The notes: a model not told the origin generated them from the letters alone. Numbered from the stretch's first letter, positions 17,166 to 25,723 are shown. The stretch is DNA of 64,000 nt from JAAUUE01 sp943370025 (GCA_943370025.1 CALRPI020000001.1:1-64000), one strand, 5' to 3'. Numbers and translations: made by a program.

Positions 17166-17975
17166 ATGAACCACCAAAAACTAATTTCATCTTTGGCTGC
17201 CTTGGCTCTAATAGCTGGCGGGAGTAGTCGTGCTCTTAGTCAAGAGATTAATTTGAATTTTGCTATTCCGTCTACTTTGTTAAATGGAGGTCATCCTGAG
17301 CTACTAGCGCAAACATTCCAGCCTCCCCGTGGCAATCCTCCAGAGGGACCCGGTGGGGGAGTCCGAGGTGGTGGGAACCAGTCTATAAATATTATTCCCT
17401 TGACCCCCAAGGATGAAACTACTAATACTTTCTGGGGACAAACCCTCAGTGCTACGCCGACTTTTTTCCTTTATGTGCCTGCGGGGATTGATAAAACTAT
17501 TAAATTCTATTTAGTAGATGAAGTAGAAGGTGAAACAATATATGAGACATTACTTACTCCTCCCTCTAGTGGGGGAATTGTCTCTGTACCTCTGCCTAAG
17601 GAGGGAGGGAAAACTCTTAAGGAAGAAAGGCTTTATAGTTGGTATTTTGAGGTTCAAGTCAACTTAACAGAATCTAATTTGAATCCATTGGTTAGTGGTC
17701 TTGTGAAAAGGATTGTGCCTAGTCCAGAGTTGACAAGTAGACTACAGGCGGCAGCTACTGATGACGATCGCTCAAGAATCTATGCCGCTAATGGTCTTTG
17801 GTATGATCTGCTGGCCACGGCGGCGACCCTGCGATCGACTAACCCGACGAACTGGGAGGAAATGCTCAGTTCCGTAGGTTTGGGGTCGATCGCCCAAGCT
17901 CCCCTGATTATTCCACCAACAACGATCACTAATAGCGATCGCGATCTCCCACAGAATCGTCCCGCACCAAACTAG
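17166..17975 (+). CDS. DUF928 protein, exported
   Basis: 269 residues. An N-terminal signal-like segment (LISSLAALALIAGGSSRALS) is followed by a Gly/Pro-rich linker and a DUF928 domain: NIIPLTPKDETTNTFWGQTLSATPTFFLYVPAG, then YSWYFEVQV and LYDLLATAATL. DUF928 is a cyanobacterial family of unknown activity, often encoded beside CHASE2-domain signalling proteins. That is also true here: the CHASE2 cyclase starts 378 bases downstream on the same strand. A sensory link between the periplasmic DUF928 protein and CHASE2 is inference. Confidence 0.85.
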   Translation: MNHQKLISSLAALALIAGGSSRALSQEINLNFAIPSTLLNGGHPELLAQTFQPPRGNPPEGPGGGVRGGGNQSINIIPLTPKDETTNTFWGQTLSATPTFFLYVPAGIDKTIKFYLVDEVEGETIYETLLTPPSSGGIVSVPLPKEGGKTLKEERLYSWYFEVQVNLTESNLNPLVSGLVKRIVPSPELTSRLQAAATDDDRSRIYAANGLWYDLLATAATLRSTNPTNWEEMLSSVGLGSIAQAPLIIPPTTITNSDRDLPQNRPAPN

Positions 17976-17976
17976 T

Positions 17977-18077
17977 AGTCTGTCAACGATTAGTTGATGG
18001 GTCTACAGCATCCAAAAAGTTTTGTGGGTGTGTTTTTTGAGGGGTTGAAAACCCCTCAAAAAACACTTGACAGACTT
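17977..18077. repeat. palindromic repeat family D
   Basis: It starts AGTAGTCTGTCAA and ends TTGACAGACT, with an inner hairpin TTTTTTGAGGGGTT / ACCCCTCAAAAAA. An isolated end of the same type (TAGTAGTCTGTCAAAC) is at about 28666-28680, by the globin gene. The stop codon of the DUF928 gene touches its left end. Confidence 0.7.
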
Positions 18078-18138
18078 AGGCTACGCTAAGACAGTTATTT
18101 GGGGTTAAGTATCTACTTACTTTGGTATCTACTAACTA

Positions 18139-18226
18139 TAGCGATCCTAATTGATTTACGAACTGTAAATGGTTTAGAATGGCGCACCCTTCGGGTGCGC
18201 CATTCTAAACTCAAATAGGACTGCTA
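18139..18226. repeat. MITE family A, short copy
   Basis: TAGCGATCCTAATT to AAATAGGACTGCTA, TA-flanked on both sides. The inner hairpin (AGAATGGCGCACCC / GGGTGCGCCATTCT) differs from other copies, so only the ends are conserved. Confidence 0.8.
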
Positions 18227-18237
18227 TATATGCATAT

Positions 18238-18328
18238 AGAACTTACGCGCTGTAAACAAATTCTCTAGGATTCTGGAGGTTTTGACAGGTGCTTCGCACC
18301 CGGCAAAACTTCCCACCGCGTAAGTTCT
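18238..18328. repeat. palindromic repeat family E, copy 1
   Basis: 12-bp perfect inverted ends AGAACTTACGCG and CGCGTAAGTTCT bound an inner hairpin with loop GGTGCTTCGCACC. Together with families D and A it fills the whole DUF928-cyclase gap. Confidence 0.75.
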
Positions 18329-18353
18329 GGAATATATCTATTCCCTTAACCCT

Positions 18354-20684
18354 ATGACTAAAATTTCCAGGGCAAGATTCCAGAAACTTGCTTGGCAGTG
18401 GCGGGGAGTCCTGATCGCGGCTCCGAGTATTGCCCTAGCGATTATTGGCTTGCGATCGCTAGGAGGGCTACAGCTATTGGAGTTGGCAGCCCTAGATCAA
18501 CTATTTATTCTCCGTGGTCAAGCTCCCCTAGAATCTCAGGTAGTGATTGTGGATATCACCGAGGAGGATGTGCGAAAGTCTCGACGCTGGCCCCTGACCG
18601 ATGAGCAGTTATTAACAATCCTCCAAAATATCAAAGCCCAAAAACCCAGCGCGATCGGTCTGGATATCTATCGAGATTTGGCGATCGAACCCGGTCATCA
18701 AGAATTAGTTAAGTTCATGGCAGCTACCCCAAATTTATTTGGGATTACCAAAGTTTTGGGAGAAAACGTTAAGCCACCTCTAGGTTTGAAGTATCCTGAT
18801 CAGGTGGGGGCTAATGATTTAATCAACGATCCTGATACTAAAGTCCGCAGGTTTTTCCTCTCCATTCCAGTTTTGGAGCCGGGAAATGGGCAAAATCCTC
18901 CTCAAGAAAGTTCCATCAATGGCTTTGGGGTCAAACTTGCTTTGAAATATTTGGGTAATCGCCAGATCAACCCAGAAGTGGTCAACCAAGAAAAATTCCA
19001 ATACCGGATCGGTAAGTTAAATCTCCAACCTTTTCAGCGTAATGATGGCGGCTATAGCCGAGTCAACGATCAAGGCTACCAACTTATTTTGAATTATCGA
19101 GGCGGGCGGGGGAGTTTTCCCCGGATCACCATGAGCGAGGTACAGGAAAATCGGATTCCATCTGGCTTTTTTACCGATAAAGTAGTGCTGCTAGGTGCCA
19201 GCGCCGACAGCTTAAATGATCTCCACAACACCCCATTTAGTAGTTCCATCACTGGGACTCCCCAAAGAATGCCGGGGGTGGAAATTCATGCTCAAGTGGT
19301 GAGTCAAATCATTAATGGAGCCATGCATAGCCGTCCCTTAATTCAGGGTTGGTCGGAAACCAAAGAAATCATCTGGATTTTTGTTTGGTCTTTGGTGGGG
19401 GGAACTCTAACTTGGGCACAGCGGAATGTCCAGCAGCGAGGCGGTCGGGCAGTCTTAAAAATCATCAGTATGCCGATCGCTGCCCTTGGCGTAATTATCT
19501 TTAGCTATAGCTGCTTTCAAGGAGGTGTCTGGGTTCCCGTTATTCCCGCCCTGCTCGCTCTCTTCGGTTCTTCCCTCAGCATCACGGGCTATATTGCCAA
19601 AACCGCCGGGGAGATCCGTGCCACCTTTGGGCGTTATATCACCGATGACGTGGTGGCAACCTTGTTGGAAAATCCCGACGGGGCAAAACTAGGGGGAGAG
19701 CGGCGCCGGATTACGATCCTCACCTCAGACTTGCGGGGCTTCACCGCCCTAGCCGAGAGCCTTTCTCCGGAAGAAGTTGTCAAGATTCTTAATATCTATC
19801 TAGGGATTATGGCGGAGGTGATTTCGGAATATCAAGGGACGATCGATGAATTTATGGGGGATGGCATTCTGGTTCTGTTTGGCGCGCCCATGCTCCGGGA
19901 AGATGACCCCCAACGGGCGGTGGCTTGTGCGATCGCCATGCAACTGGCGATGACGAGAGTGAATCAAGAAATGGCTAAACTGGGGCGATCGGAGCTAAGC
20001 ATGGGGATTGGAATTAATACAGGCGAAGTGGTGGTGGGCAATATCGGCTCGGCAAAACGCACCAAATATGGCGTAGTCGGCAGCCAAGTCAACCTCACCT
20101 ATCGGATCGAATCCTACACCACCGCCGGACAGATACTCATTTCCACCGGCACCCATCAAGCAGTGACTAACTCAATTACAAATCTCCCAGATTATCAACC
20201 AACCAAGCTCCAAGTTGACGATATTAAACAAGTTATTCCCAAGGGAGTCAAGGAACCAATCACCATCTATTCTATTCGGGGGATTCAGGGAAAATATCAG
20301 CTAACTCTGCCGGAAAAAATCATAGATCCCCTGCATAATTTACCAGTTCCCATTGACCTGCATTTTGCTATTTTAGACGGCAAGGATGTCAGTTCTCAGA
20401 CCATTCCTGCCACTCTGGTCAAGCTGGGGTTGCGATCGGCAGAAATTGCCAGTCCAATGATTCTTGCGGATCTGACCAATATTAAAATCAACCTCATTTT
20501 GGGAAATGAGCCAACCTTAGCGGCAGAAGATATCTATGCTAAAGTATTGGGACATCAGGGAGAAAATGGCAATCTTAAAATAGTTTTTACAGCCTTAACC
20601 CCTAAAGTAGAATTATCTTTAAGAGAACTCCACCAATCCTGTCAGCCTAAATTAGTCAACTCAGAGGCTATTTATAAAGTCTGA
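18354..20684 (+). CDS. CHASE2-domain class III nucleotide cyclase
   Basis: 776 residues. N-terminal helix, extracytoplasmic CHASE2 sensor (about 40-330), membrane helices (about 338-412), then a class III cyclase domain (about 445-640) and a C-terminal PilZ-like or unassigned region. Metal ligands Asp459 (TSDLRGFT) and Asp503 (FMGDG), Asn580 and Arg584 (VNLTYR) are present. The residues that usually select purine are atypical: Glu499 aligns with the usual Lys and Gly573 with the usual Asp/Thr. The product (cAMP or cGMP) therefore cannot be read off. The last codons and the stop lie inside repeat C1. DUF928 is encoded upstream. Confidence 0.88.
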   Translation: MTKISRARFQKLAWQWRGVLIAAPSIALAIIGLRSLGGLQLLELAALDQLFILRGQAPLESQVVIVDITEEDVRKSRRWPLTDEQLLTILQNIKAQKPSAIGLDIYRDLAIEPGHQELVKFMAATPNLFGITKVLGENVKPPLGLKYPDQVGANDLINDPDTKVRRFFLSIPVLEPGNGQNPPQESSINGFGVKLALKYLGNRQINPEVVNQEKFQYRIGKLNLQPFQRNDGGYSRVNDQGYQLILNYRGGRGSFPRITMSEVQENRIPSGFFTDKVVLLGASADSLNDLHNTPFSSSITGTPQRMPGVEIHAQVVSQIINGAMHSRPLIQGWSETKEIIWIFVWSLVGGTLTWAQRNVQQRGGRAVLKIISMPIAALGVIIFSYSCFQGGVWVPVIPALLALFGSSLSITGYIAKTAGEIRATFGRYITDDVVATLLENPDGAKLGGERRRITILTSDLRGFTALAESLSPEEVVKILNIYLGIMAEVISEYQGTIDEFMGDGILVLFGAPMLREDDPQRAVACAIAMQLAMTRVNQEMAKLGRSELSMGIGINTGEVVVGNIGSAKRTKYGVVGSQVNLTYRIESYTTAGQILISTGTHQAVTNSITNLPDYQPTKLQVDDIKQVIPKGVKEPITIYSIRGIQGKYQLTLPEKIIDPLHNLPVPIDLHFAILDGKDVSSQTIPATLVKLGLRSAEIASPMILADLTNIKINLILGNEPTLAAEDIYAKVLGHQGENGNLKIVFTALTPKVELSLRELHQSCQPKLVNSEAIYKV

Positions 20685-20744
20685 TTTTGCGCCCCCGGAG
20701 GGGGCGCAAAATCAGACCTTCTAGCCACTTTATAAATGACCTCT
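20663..20744. repeat. palindromic repeat family C, copy 1, overlapping the cyclase stop
   Basis: AGAGGCTATTTATAAAG at the left and CTTTATAAATGACCTCT at the right. The core hairpin is TCTGATTTTGCGCCCCC / GGGGGCGCAAAATCAGA. The TGA stop of the cyclase (20682-20684) falls inside the left arm. Confidence 0.85.
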
Positions 20745-20777
20745 CAGGGAATCAAAGCTAATTAAGTAATTCCCGTT

Positions 20778-20859
20778 AGAGGTTATTGATAAGGTACGAT
20801 TTCCCAACCCCGCCGAGGGCGGAAAATCGGAGCTTCTAGCCCCTTGATAAATGAACTCT
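20778..20859. repeat. palindromic repeat family C, copy 2 (diverged)
   Basis: AGAGGTTATTGATAAGG to CCTTGATAAATGAACTCT with a decayed core hairpin. It is tandem to copy 1 and directly precedes the LapA-like gene. Confidence 0.7.
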
Positions 20860-20873
20860 TATTCATAGCATTC

Positions 20874-21107
20874 ATGAGCATCATCACTAATCTCCTTAGT
20901 ACCTTGTTGTTGGCAGCTTGGGTTGTGGCAGCGGCAGTATTAGCAGTCCAGAATGTCACTGGGGTTTCCCTGCGGTTTCTGGGGGGGCAAACCATTCAAA
21001 TTCCTGTGGGAGTTTTGCTGGCTCTGTGTGTTGCCCTGGGTGTAGTTGCGGGGGCGATCGTGCCCTTGGTTTGGCGCATTTCCCATTCCCTCAGCGGCAA
21101 AAGATAA
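20874..21107 (+). CDS. LapA/DUF1049-like small membrane protein
   Basis: 77 residues with two hydrophobic segments (about 6-28 and 44-66), an NxTGVSLRFLGG loop and a basic end (SHSLSGKR). This is the LapA_dom (DUF1049) pattern seen in many cyanobacteria. An in-frame ATG at 20844 lies within repeat C2, so the ATG at 20874 (MSIITNLLSTLLLAAW) is chosen. The function in cyanobacteria is unknown; the family in proteobacteria is linked to lipopolysaccharide assembly. Confidence 0.7.
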   Translation: MSIITNLLSTLLLAAWVVAAAVLAVQNVTGVSLRFLGGQTIQIPVGVLLALCVALGVVAGAIVPLVWRISHSLSGKR

Positions 21108-21266
21108 AAGGATTTTACCCTTTTAATTTGGCATTAGAGTGCGTAGTACAAATCTACAGATAGATAGATACGATCGGGTGCAGACAATCCACAAAAAATA
21201 CCAACTTTGCATGATATTGACCTTCAGGTCGTTATTTAACCTAAAATTCAGATTAGGTGTTCCTTT

Positions 21267-21335
21267 TGTGTAAAAGTTTAGTAAAGTTCTTGTGTAAAAG
21301 TTTAGTCTTCTGTGTAAAAGTTTAGTAAAGTTCTC
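21267..21335 (+). promoter_or_regulatory. direct-repeat array upstream of response regulator
   Basis: TGTGTAAAAGTTTAGT occurs three times (starting 21267, 21291 and 21311). Counting GTAAA cores gives positions 21270, 21281, 21294, 21314 and 21325, two pairs being 11 bases apart. OmpR-family regulators bind direct repeats with about 10-11-base phasing, so this is a likely operator, perhaps for autoregulation of the next gene. It ends 17 bases before the ATG, so it may also lie in the leader. Confidence 0.55.
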
Positions 21336-21352
21336 TCGCCCCAAAAGAAGTT

Positions 21353-22054
21353 ATGACTACGGATACTGCCAAAATTCTCATCGTTGATGATGACTCCGCC
21401 ATTCGCAATCTGGTTCTCCGCTTTCTTAGTCGTAAGTACCAAGTAGAATCAGCCGCCGATGGTAAAACTGCAATGGCAATATTCCCGAAGTTTCAGCCAG
21501 ATTTGGTGATCTTGGATGTTAATCTCCCCGATGCTTTGGGCTACAACCTCTGTGAGCAGATGCAGAGCAATACCAATGTCTTTGTCCTGATGCTGACCAG
21601 TAGAACCGACAACACGGATAAGCAGCAGGGATTTGAGCAAGGGGCAGATGACTATCTGACTAAACCCTTTGATTTGCAAGAACTGGAGTGGCGAGTGGCG
21701 GCAATTTTGAAGCGGCAGCGCCTAGTTGTACCTTCTCCGCAACAACGCATAGTTTTCAAAAATCTGATCATTGATGTAGAACGGCGGGAAGTGACGGTTA
21801 ATAATGAAGTCATTTATTTAACTGCCTTGGAATTTGACCTACTATATTTTTTGGCAAATAATCCCGGTCGGGTACTGAAGCGGGAAGAGTTGATCAAGCA
21901 GGTGTGGGAGTATGAATATACCGGAGAGCAACGCATAGTTGATGTGCATATTGGGCAAATCCGCCGCAAAATAGAGTTAGATGTAACTCAACCGGCAATG
22001 ATTCAAACCGTCCGGGGAGTGGGCTACAAGTTCATCACTCCTGATCAAGATTAA
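21353..22054 (+). CDS. OmpR-family response regulator
   Basis: 233 residues. Receiver domain 1-120 with the acidic pair VDDD, phospho-acceptor Asp in VILDVNLP, Thr/Ser in LTSRT and Lys in TKPF. The C-terminal winged helix (about 133-230) has LTALEFDLLYFLANNPGRVLKREEL and RIVDVHIGQIRRKIE. It is a DNA-binding transcription factor whose kinase is not adjacent. It does not match the N-termini of RpaA or RpaB as I know them, so no symbol is given. A striking direct-repeat array precedes it. Confidence 0.92.
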   Translation: MTTDTAKILIVDDDSAIRNLVLRFLSRKYQVESAADGKTAMAIFPKFQPDLVILDVNLPDALGYNLCEQMQSNTNVFVLMLTSRTDNTDKQQGFEQGADDYLTKPFDLQELEWRVAAILKRQRLVVPSPQQRIVFKNLIIDVERREVTVNNEVIYLTALEFDLLYFLANNPGRVLKREELIKQVWEYEYTGEQRIVDVHIGQIRRKIELDVTQPAMIQTVRGVGYKFITPDQD

Positions 22055-22194
22055 GGATTACGCAACTATAGCGATCGCTAATGGGATAATCTTTATCCCA
22101 GATCAAGTTAATATTTATGAATGGGCAAGGGCAGGCGATCCATAGTTCCCAAAATCATTACCCCCAAAATCATTACCCTAGGACTACCTAACTT

Positions 22195-23223
22195 ATGCAA
22201 TTCATTGACCAAGTGGAAATTAGCGTCGCCGCCGGGAAGGGCGGCGATGGAATGGTATCCTTTCGCCGGGAAAAATATGTCCCAGCAGGGGGACCTTCCG
22301 GGGGCAAGGGAGGCAAAGGTGGGGATGTGATCATTATGGCGGTGGAGGATCTACAGACCTTGATTGATTTTCGGTTTGCCCATCATTTTAAGGCGGAAGA
22401 TGGCGTGCGGGGTGGGTCAAATAATTGCACGGGGGCGAATGGAGCCGATCGATTGATCGAAGTCCCCTGTGGTACGATGATCTTCGATCGTGATACCGGG
22501 GAATTAATTGAGGATTTGATCTATCCCGATCAGGTATTCTGCATTGCCAAGGGAGGCAAGGGCGGACTAGGCAATAAGTTCTTTCTCAGCAATAGCAACC
22601 GCGCCCCCGATTATGCCCTGCCGGGTTTAGAAGGAGAAGCAAGGAATCTTCGCCTAGAATTAAAACTCTTAGCAGAGGTGGGAATTATTGGCTTGCCCAA
22701 CGCTGGAAAATCCACTTTAATCTCGACCATTTCCGCCGCTCGTCCCAAGATTGCTGATTATCCTTTTACAACTTTAGTGCCGAACTTGGGGGTGGTGCGG
22801 AAACCCAGTGGAGATGGCACGGTGTTTGCAGATATTCCGGGATTGATTGAGGGAGCACACATGGGGATTGGTTTGGGTCACGATTTCCTGCGCCATATTG
22901 AACGGACAAAAGTTCTGCTCCATGTGGTAGATGTGACTTCAGAAACTGCGATCGCCGATTACCACACCATCCAAGCAGAACTCAGCGCCTACGATCATGA
23001 TTTAAGTACCCGTCCCCAAGTGTTAGCGTTGAATAAGATTGATGCGATCGATGAAGCTGCTCAGCAAGATATCTTGGCTCAGTTTCAAAACATCACCAAG
23101 GCTCCTATTTTTCTCATCTCCGCAGCTACCAAGGCAGGCTTAGCTCCTCTACTCCAAGCTATTTGGAAGACCTTAGATAATCTAGAGCATCTAGATGAGC
23201 TTGCTACAGCAAACCGCAGATAG
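22195..23223 (+). CDS. obg: Obg/CgtA ribosome-associated GTPase
   Basis: 342 residues. The glycine-rich Obg fold comes first (MQFIDQVEISVAAGKGGDGM, PSGGKGGKGGD, GGKGGLGN), then a G domain with G1 GLPNAGKST, G3 DIPGLIEGAH and G4 NKID. The C-terminal OCT domain is absent, as usual for the shorter cyanobacterial form. It acts in 50S assembly and stress signalling. It lies 140 bases downstream of the response regulator on the same strand. Confidence 0.95.
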   Translation: MQFIDQVEISVAAGKGGDGMVSFRREKYVPAGGPSGGKGGKGGDVIIMAVEDLQTLIDFRFAHHFKAEDGVRGGSNNCTGANGADRLIEVPCGTMIFDRDTGELIEDLIYPDQVFCIAKGGKGGLGNKFFLSNSNRAPDYALPGLEGEARNLRLELKLLAEVGIIGLPNAGKSTLISTISAARPKIADYPFTTLVPNLGVVRKPSGDGTVFADIPGLIEGAHMGIGLGHDFLRHIERTKVLLHVVDVTSETAIADYHTIQAELSAYDHDLSTRPQVLALNKIDAIDEAAQQDILAQFQNITKAPIFLISAATKAGLAPLLQAIWKTLDNLEHLDELATANRR

Positions 23224-23250
23224 CAGGAGCCTGACAAACTGGTTCTAAAT

Positions 23251-23323
23251 TTACAGCAGTATGAGAATGGGCTTCGACGATCCTCAGCCCACTCTCAAAC
23301 CCATCATTGATCCGACTTTCAAC
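23251..23323. repeat. repeat family B, partial copy
   Basis: TTACAGCAGTATGAGAATGG, a hairpin with loop CTTCGACGATCCTC, then CCCACTCTCAAACCC and a decayed ATTGAT..GACTTTCAA. It matches the right half of the 29576 element in reverse. Confidence 0.7.
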
Positions 23324-23437
23324 CACTCCATAACTATGGGGATTGATTGCAACAGGAAAATAGAAGAGGCGATCGCCTCTGGCTATCTGGCACCAGTAAC
23401 TAATAAAAATGAATCCTAATTTGCCAGCACCAAAAGA

Positions 23438-23731
23438 TTAGATAAGTGGTTGGACAGTAAGCTTAAATCCAAGTGCCCTAGCAACTTTAGTCACTGTCGC
23501 AAAAGTAGGGTTACTATCAGGAGATAATGCCTTGTATAGTCCCTCTCTTGTTAACCCAGAGTCTTTTGCCAACTGACTCATATTTTTAGCACGAGCAATA
23601 ACGCTAAATGCATGAATTATTGCCATCGGATCGTCTCCTGACTCCTCAAGACAAGCTTCCAGATATCACTGAATATCTTCTTCGGTTTTGAGATGCTCTG
23701 CGGAGTCCCAGCGAGTAGTAATTATAGCCAT
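23438..23731 (-). pseudogene. addiction-module antitoxin (HigA/TIGR02684-like) with in-frame stop
   Basis: The minus strand from ATG 23731 reads MAIITTRWDSAEHLKTEEDI then Q and a TGA stop (23666-23668), then YLEACLEESGDDPMAIIHAF and the HTH portion through GFKLTVQPLI. Ignoring the stop, the 97-codon product matches the usual length and both halves of this antitoxin family (SQLAKDSGLTREGLYKALSP, NPTFATVTKVARALG). A 62-residue HTH peptide could still start at 23626. No toxin gene is found on either side, so the module has lost its partner as well. Confidence 0.85.
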
Positions 23732-23819
23732 AGCTCAATCCTTAGTTAACAGTATAAAAATTGTCAATCACTTATTTTTCTATCCAAAATCATAGTAAGT
23801 GCCATTCTAGTTAGGACGG

Positions 23820-23862
23820 GGACGTTTTCGAGGGCGCGCTCCGCGCGCCCTCGAAAACGTCC
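23820..23862. repeat. perfect 20-bp-arm palindrome
   Basis: Arms 23820-23839 and 23843-23862 are exactly complementary around the loop TCC. The core is rich in GGGCGCGC. Flanks TTAGGAC (23811) and GTCCTAA (23859-23865) extend the symmetry. The gap 23732-23981 holds nothing else recognisable. Confidence 0.85.
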
Positions 23863-23981
23863 TAATCAAAGCGGCGACCACTATACAACAATCGAAGGGC
23901 GATTGCTACAATGGCGAAGAGTAGCAAGCCGGAAGTGTTGGGGTTTCCTGTATCAATTCAATCTAGGGCGATGCGATCATA

Positions 23982-24821
23982 TTATTTTTGACCTAACACT
24001 ATACCCTCAATCCAATTCTTAATATGATCATGTTCTTTGTAGCCTAGTCGGTAAACATCACGTTTGACCCAACCGATCGCATCACGGGTCAAATGGCTTG
24101 TTGTAACTATTACTCCCTTTGTTGCCTTTTCAGCATCACGAACCGCTGATAGCTCTCTAACCTCATTGAGTTTAACTTTGTTTGTTTGGCTGTACTTCTT
24201 CGCCTGCCATACTGAACGAATCTCTCCAAGCGTTTCATCGAACCTAGTAGCAACAACATCTATACCACCGTCTCTTGTTTGTTGCGTTATCTTAACTTTC
24301 CAGCCTTCAACTTCCAAAAGACTACCTATCAATTCCTCAAAAGCACGCGGTTTAAGTTCTGACAAAAACCTTCCTTCATGTAGAAGGTCAGCAGCAAGTA
24401 GCAAACACGAAGAAGAGGTAGATAGCCAAGTAGGTGTTAATGAATTAGCTGGTATCCAAAGTGTCGTTTCATCCGGTTCATGTTGAGTTACAAAACTATG
24501 CCAAGGCAAATCTGCATCTAGCCAGCTTTGATTATTTGCCCAATCCTGGAGGTGATTGCGGAACTCTTCTAACCAATCTTCTGTAGCATTTGCGGTAAAA
24601 AAGCCGTACAAACCGGGATCGGTCAATTGTTCAACTGTTTCTTCATCCAGCAATGCATTGTGAAAAAGAAAATCATCAATTTCTTCATCAGTTGGTAAGC
24701 CAGTTGGAGGGGCATAATATTCCTTATCTGATGATAATCGTGATGAACGATGAGTTTCAATATTTGGGATAATTGCTTCAGCAACCATATCACGGAGATA
24801 AATGGTGGTTACTTCTTTCAT
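23982..24821 (-). CDS. Mrr-like restriction endonuclease
   Basis: 279 residues. The C-terminal half (about 155-265) is a PD-(D/E)XK nuclease of the Mrr_cat type: FEELIGSLLEVEGW, RDGGIDVVA (catalytic Asp) and WQAKKY (QxK variant), then VRELSAVRDAEKATKGVIVTTS. The N-terminal 150 residues are not recognised and may be the DNA- or signal-sensing part. Mrr enzymes cleave modified or foreign DNA. There is no methyltransferase nearby, fitting a modification-dependent type IV role. The ATG at 24821 is followed by MKEVTTIYLRDMV. Confidence 0.85.
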   Translation of the reverse strand: MKEVTTIYLRDMVAEAIIPNIETHRSSRLSSDKEYYAPPTGLPTDEEIDDFLFHNALLDEETVEQLTDPGLYGFFTANATEDWLEEFRNHLQDWANNQSWLDADLPWHSFVTQHEPDETTLWIPANSLTPTWLSTSSSCLLLAADLLHEGRFLSELKPRAFEELIGSLLEVEGWKVKITQQTRDGGIDVVATRFDETLGEIRSVWQAKKYSQTNKVKLNEVRELSAVRDAEKATKGVIVTTSHLTRDAIGWVKRDVYRLGYKEHDHIKNWIEGIVLGQK

Positions 24822-25040
24822 AGACTTCAGGCTTTGACTGCTATTTTTAACTGCTCTTTGCCTTGAATACTAACACATAGCTTATAAGTATCACCTTTTC
24901 CAAAAACTAGGCATTACAATTATAGGCATTACAATTAATAGTTATGTTACAACTTGCAACTACAAGTTCGTTTATCACTGTTACATTCCGCCAACCCCGC
25001 TATAGCAAAGAAGAATTTGCCCGACGTGGACACGAAATCT

Positions 25041-25631
25041 ATGACTACTAAAGCAAGCCTAAAACTAACTAGCCTAAAACTAACTAAAGAACAGTACCTC
25101 CTCTACGATGACGGGACTGATAATTGCTATGAATGGGAGGATGGATTACTAGTTGAAATGCCGCCAGAAAGTAAAAGAAATAATCGGATTGCGGTGCAGT
25201 TGCAGTATGTCTTAGCCCAATACTTACCGACAATTTTTATAGATTTGAGAATCAGAATTGAGGTAGTTAGCAACGAATATCGCTATCGATGGCCAGATTT
25301 ATTAGTCCACACCCCAGAGTCGGAATCCGCCATGCCCGATGATGACCAGAATACCCTATGGATTTCCATGCCAGCCCCGGCTTTAGTAGTGGAAGTGGTA
25401 TCCCCCGGAGATAGCCGCGATAGGGATTATCGCCGTAAGCATGGGGAATACGAAAATCGAGGTATTCCTGAATACTGGATCATTGATCCTAAAACTGAAC
25501 AAATTACAGTTTGTACCTTAGTAAATGGGATTTATCAAGACATGGTAATTACTGGAGAGCAGCCCTTGATTTCTAGCATCATGCCTAGTTTTAACCTTAC
25601 TGCCAACCAGATACTAGAATTGGGTAACTAA
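25041..25631 (+). CDS. Uma2-family (DUF820) endonuclease-like protein
   Basis: 196 residues from ATG 25041. The family pattern is complete: EQYLLYDDGTDNCYEWEDGLLVEMPPES, WPDLLVHTPES, PALVVEVVSPGDSRDRDYRRKHGEYENRGIPEYWIIDP. The PD-(D/E)XK-like core residues are Asp in PDLL and Glu-x-x-Ser in VEVVS. Such genes are numerous in cyanobacteria and their function is unknown. The frame is open upstream to a TTG at 24954, but those residues are not family-like. A 15-bp tandem duplication (25056-25085) gives SLKLTSLKLT near the start. Confidence 0.88.
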   Translation: MTTKASLKLTSLKLTKEQYLLYDDGTDNCYEWEDGLLVEMPPESKRNNRIAVQLQYVLAQYLPTIFIDLRIRIEVVSNEYRYRWPDLLVHTPESESAMPDDDQNTLWISMPAPALVVEVVSPGDSRDRDYRRKHGEYENRGIPEYWIIDPKTEQITVCTLVNGIYQDMVITGEQPLISSIMPSFNLTANQILELGN

Positions 25632-25723
25632 GCAAAATTTATGGCGATCGATGCGGTCACAAAGCCTTGCGCCCCTACTAACTATTTTTAACCTGCCCTG
25701 GATTTGAGGAGTAAGAGAAAATT

